From an uncultured Clostridia bacterium (GTDB lineage Bacteria; Bacillota; Clostridia; Oscillospirales; Acutalibacteraceae): 5,899 nucleotides of DNA. Shown one piece after another: positions 5,430 through 5,899 of the stretch. The stretch spans positions 1 through 5,899 of the forward strand of contig CAMBQD010000072.1 in NCBI GenBank assembly GCA_945869905.1. Direction: 5' to 3'. The notes under the pieces were generated by a model. It was not told the DNA's origin and did not search any database. It worked only from the letters and a program-made list of their open reading frames with translations. Position 1 is the stretch's first letter. Each line of letters opens with the position of its first letter. The position numbers were made by a program, and so were the translations under genes.

Positions 5430-5899
5430 ATGGCAAAAGCTAAATCTGCCGCCGTTGATACCGCAAGCAGTGCACAGGCAGAAAAAAAGTATATGAAGCC
5501 TTCGGAAATTGTTACCTTTGGTATAGGACTTTTCGGTGTTGCTCTTTTAACAGGCTGGATGCCGGATTATACCACAACATTTTTTGCTGACTTCGCATTT
5601 AAGGGCAAGGGCTTTGACGCTGCGTCCTTTGCAAATACCGTTTCACTTGTATTCGGTGTTGCAGGCTTTGTGGGTGCAGTATGCGAGCTGATTATAGGTA
5701 TACTGGTTGACAGAACAAAAACAAGGCTGGGCAAGGTTAAGCCGTGGATTGGCTTCGGAGCTGTTCCGCTTGCCATTGTTTCATTAATGGTTTTTGTTGC
5801 ACCTAATACCTCAAGCCTTACCATTGCGTCGGTATGGATGTTTGTAATTTATGCACTTTATACTGCAGTTTCCTGTGCAGTTGAGTCACCGGCAAACTG
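5430..5899 (+). CDS. GPH (MelB-like) cation:sugar symporter, N-terminal part, cut by the window edge
   Basis: An open frame runs from ATG at 5430 to the window end, giving 156 codons of a protein whose family is usually about 450-500 aa. After a hydrophilic, Ala/Lys-rich N-terminal stretch (1-24) come helix I (26-44), helix II (about 70-92), the conserved loop DRTKTRLGKVKPW (94-106), helix III (107-124) and helix IV (from 132). That loop matches the GPH/MelB signature, in which R-x-GK-x-KPW follows helix II. Family members import glycosides, glucuronides or oligosaccharides with Na+ or H+. The substrate is unknown and the neighbouring genes to the right are not visible. In helix II, where MelB has the cation-binding pair D-x-x-x-D, this protein has G82 and E86, suggesting changed cation coupling. 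The start is set by the ribosome binding site seven bases upstream; ATG codon 22 is less likely. Confidence 0.88.
   Translation, partial: MAKAKSAAVDTASSAQAEKKYMKPSEIVTFGIGLFGVALLTGWMPDYTTTFFADFAFKGKGFDAASFANTVSLVFGVAGFVGAVCELIIGILVDRTKTRLGKVKPWIGFGAVPLAIVSLMVFVAPNTSSLTIASVWMFVIYALYTAVSCAVESPAN

Noticed and set aside
5567..5824. 85-aa minus-strand ORF in the symporter region
   Set aside because: Antisense to the GPH symporter frame, which carries the DRTKTRLGKVKPW signature. Its low-complexity Pro/Thr/Ser content is typical of a shadow.
1..5899. Prophage or integrated element carrying the gtr module
   Set aside because: Gtr modules are often phage-borne, but no integrase, att repeat, tRNA or structural phage gene is visible in the window.

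Overview
The window most likely comes from a low-GC Gram-positive gut-type bacterium of the Clostridia (Oscillospiraceae/Ruminococcaceae-like). This is inferred from strong AGGAG/GAGGTGA-type ribosome binding sites, A/T-rich spacers with TTGACA/TATAAT-like promoters carrying TGn extensions, U-tailed hairpin terminators, and a surface protein with a Thr/Lys/Ser-rich linker. No marker gene fixes the genus. The window holds six protein genes, one of them cut by the right edge. I see no tRNA, rRNA, CRISPR, integrase or insertion sequence.

Left region (about 1-3220, very A/T-rich): a surface-glycosylation module of the Gtr type. On the minus strand gtrB (polyprenyl-phosphate glycosyltransferase, 2578-1622) overlaps by 8 bases a DUF6056-like polytopic membrane protein (1629-148), the probable GT-C-type transferase. 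The operon ends in a structured 3' segment and a strong hairpin terminator. On the plus strand the GtrA-family flippase (2732-3220) is divergent. By analogy with known Gtr and CsbB/GtcA/YfhO systems, GtrB loads a sugar onto undecaprenyl phosphate inside, GtrA flips it, and the polytopic protein transfers it to a surface acceptor outside. Sugar and acceptor cannot be read from the sequence. The two predicted promoters of the divergent pair face each other with start sites only a few bases apart.

Middle region (3221-4479): a hairpin terminator, a perfect 10-bp inverted repeat straddling the promoter of the next gene, and a 323-aa secreted, membrane-anchored surface protein of unknown function. 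A two-way terminator separates it from the convergent gene to its right.

Right region (4480-5899, clearly more G/C-rich): a TauE/SafE-family permease on the minus strand and, divergent from it, the start of a GPH/MelB-like sugar symporter that runs off the window. Both have clear promoters in a 179-bp spacer carrying three copies of TGTTAAA in helical phase.

The most interesting points are the self-contained three-part glycosylation module with face-to-face promoters and 8-base homopolymers in two of its genes, the uncharacterised surface protein with an operator-like palindrome, and the unusual helix-II residues of the symporter.
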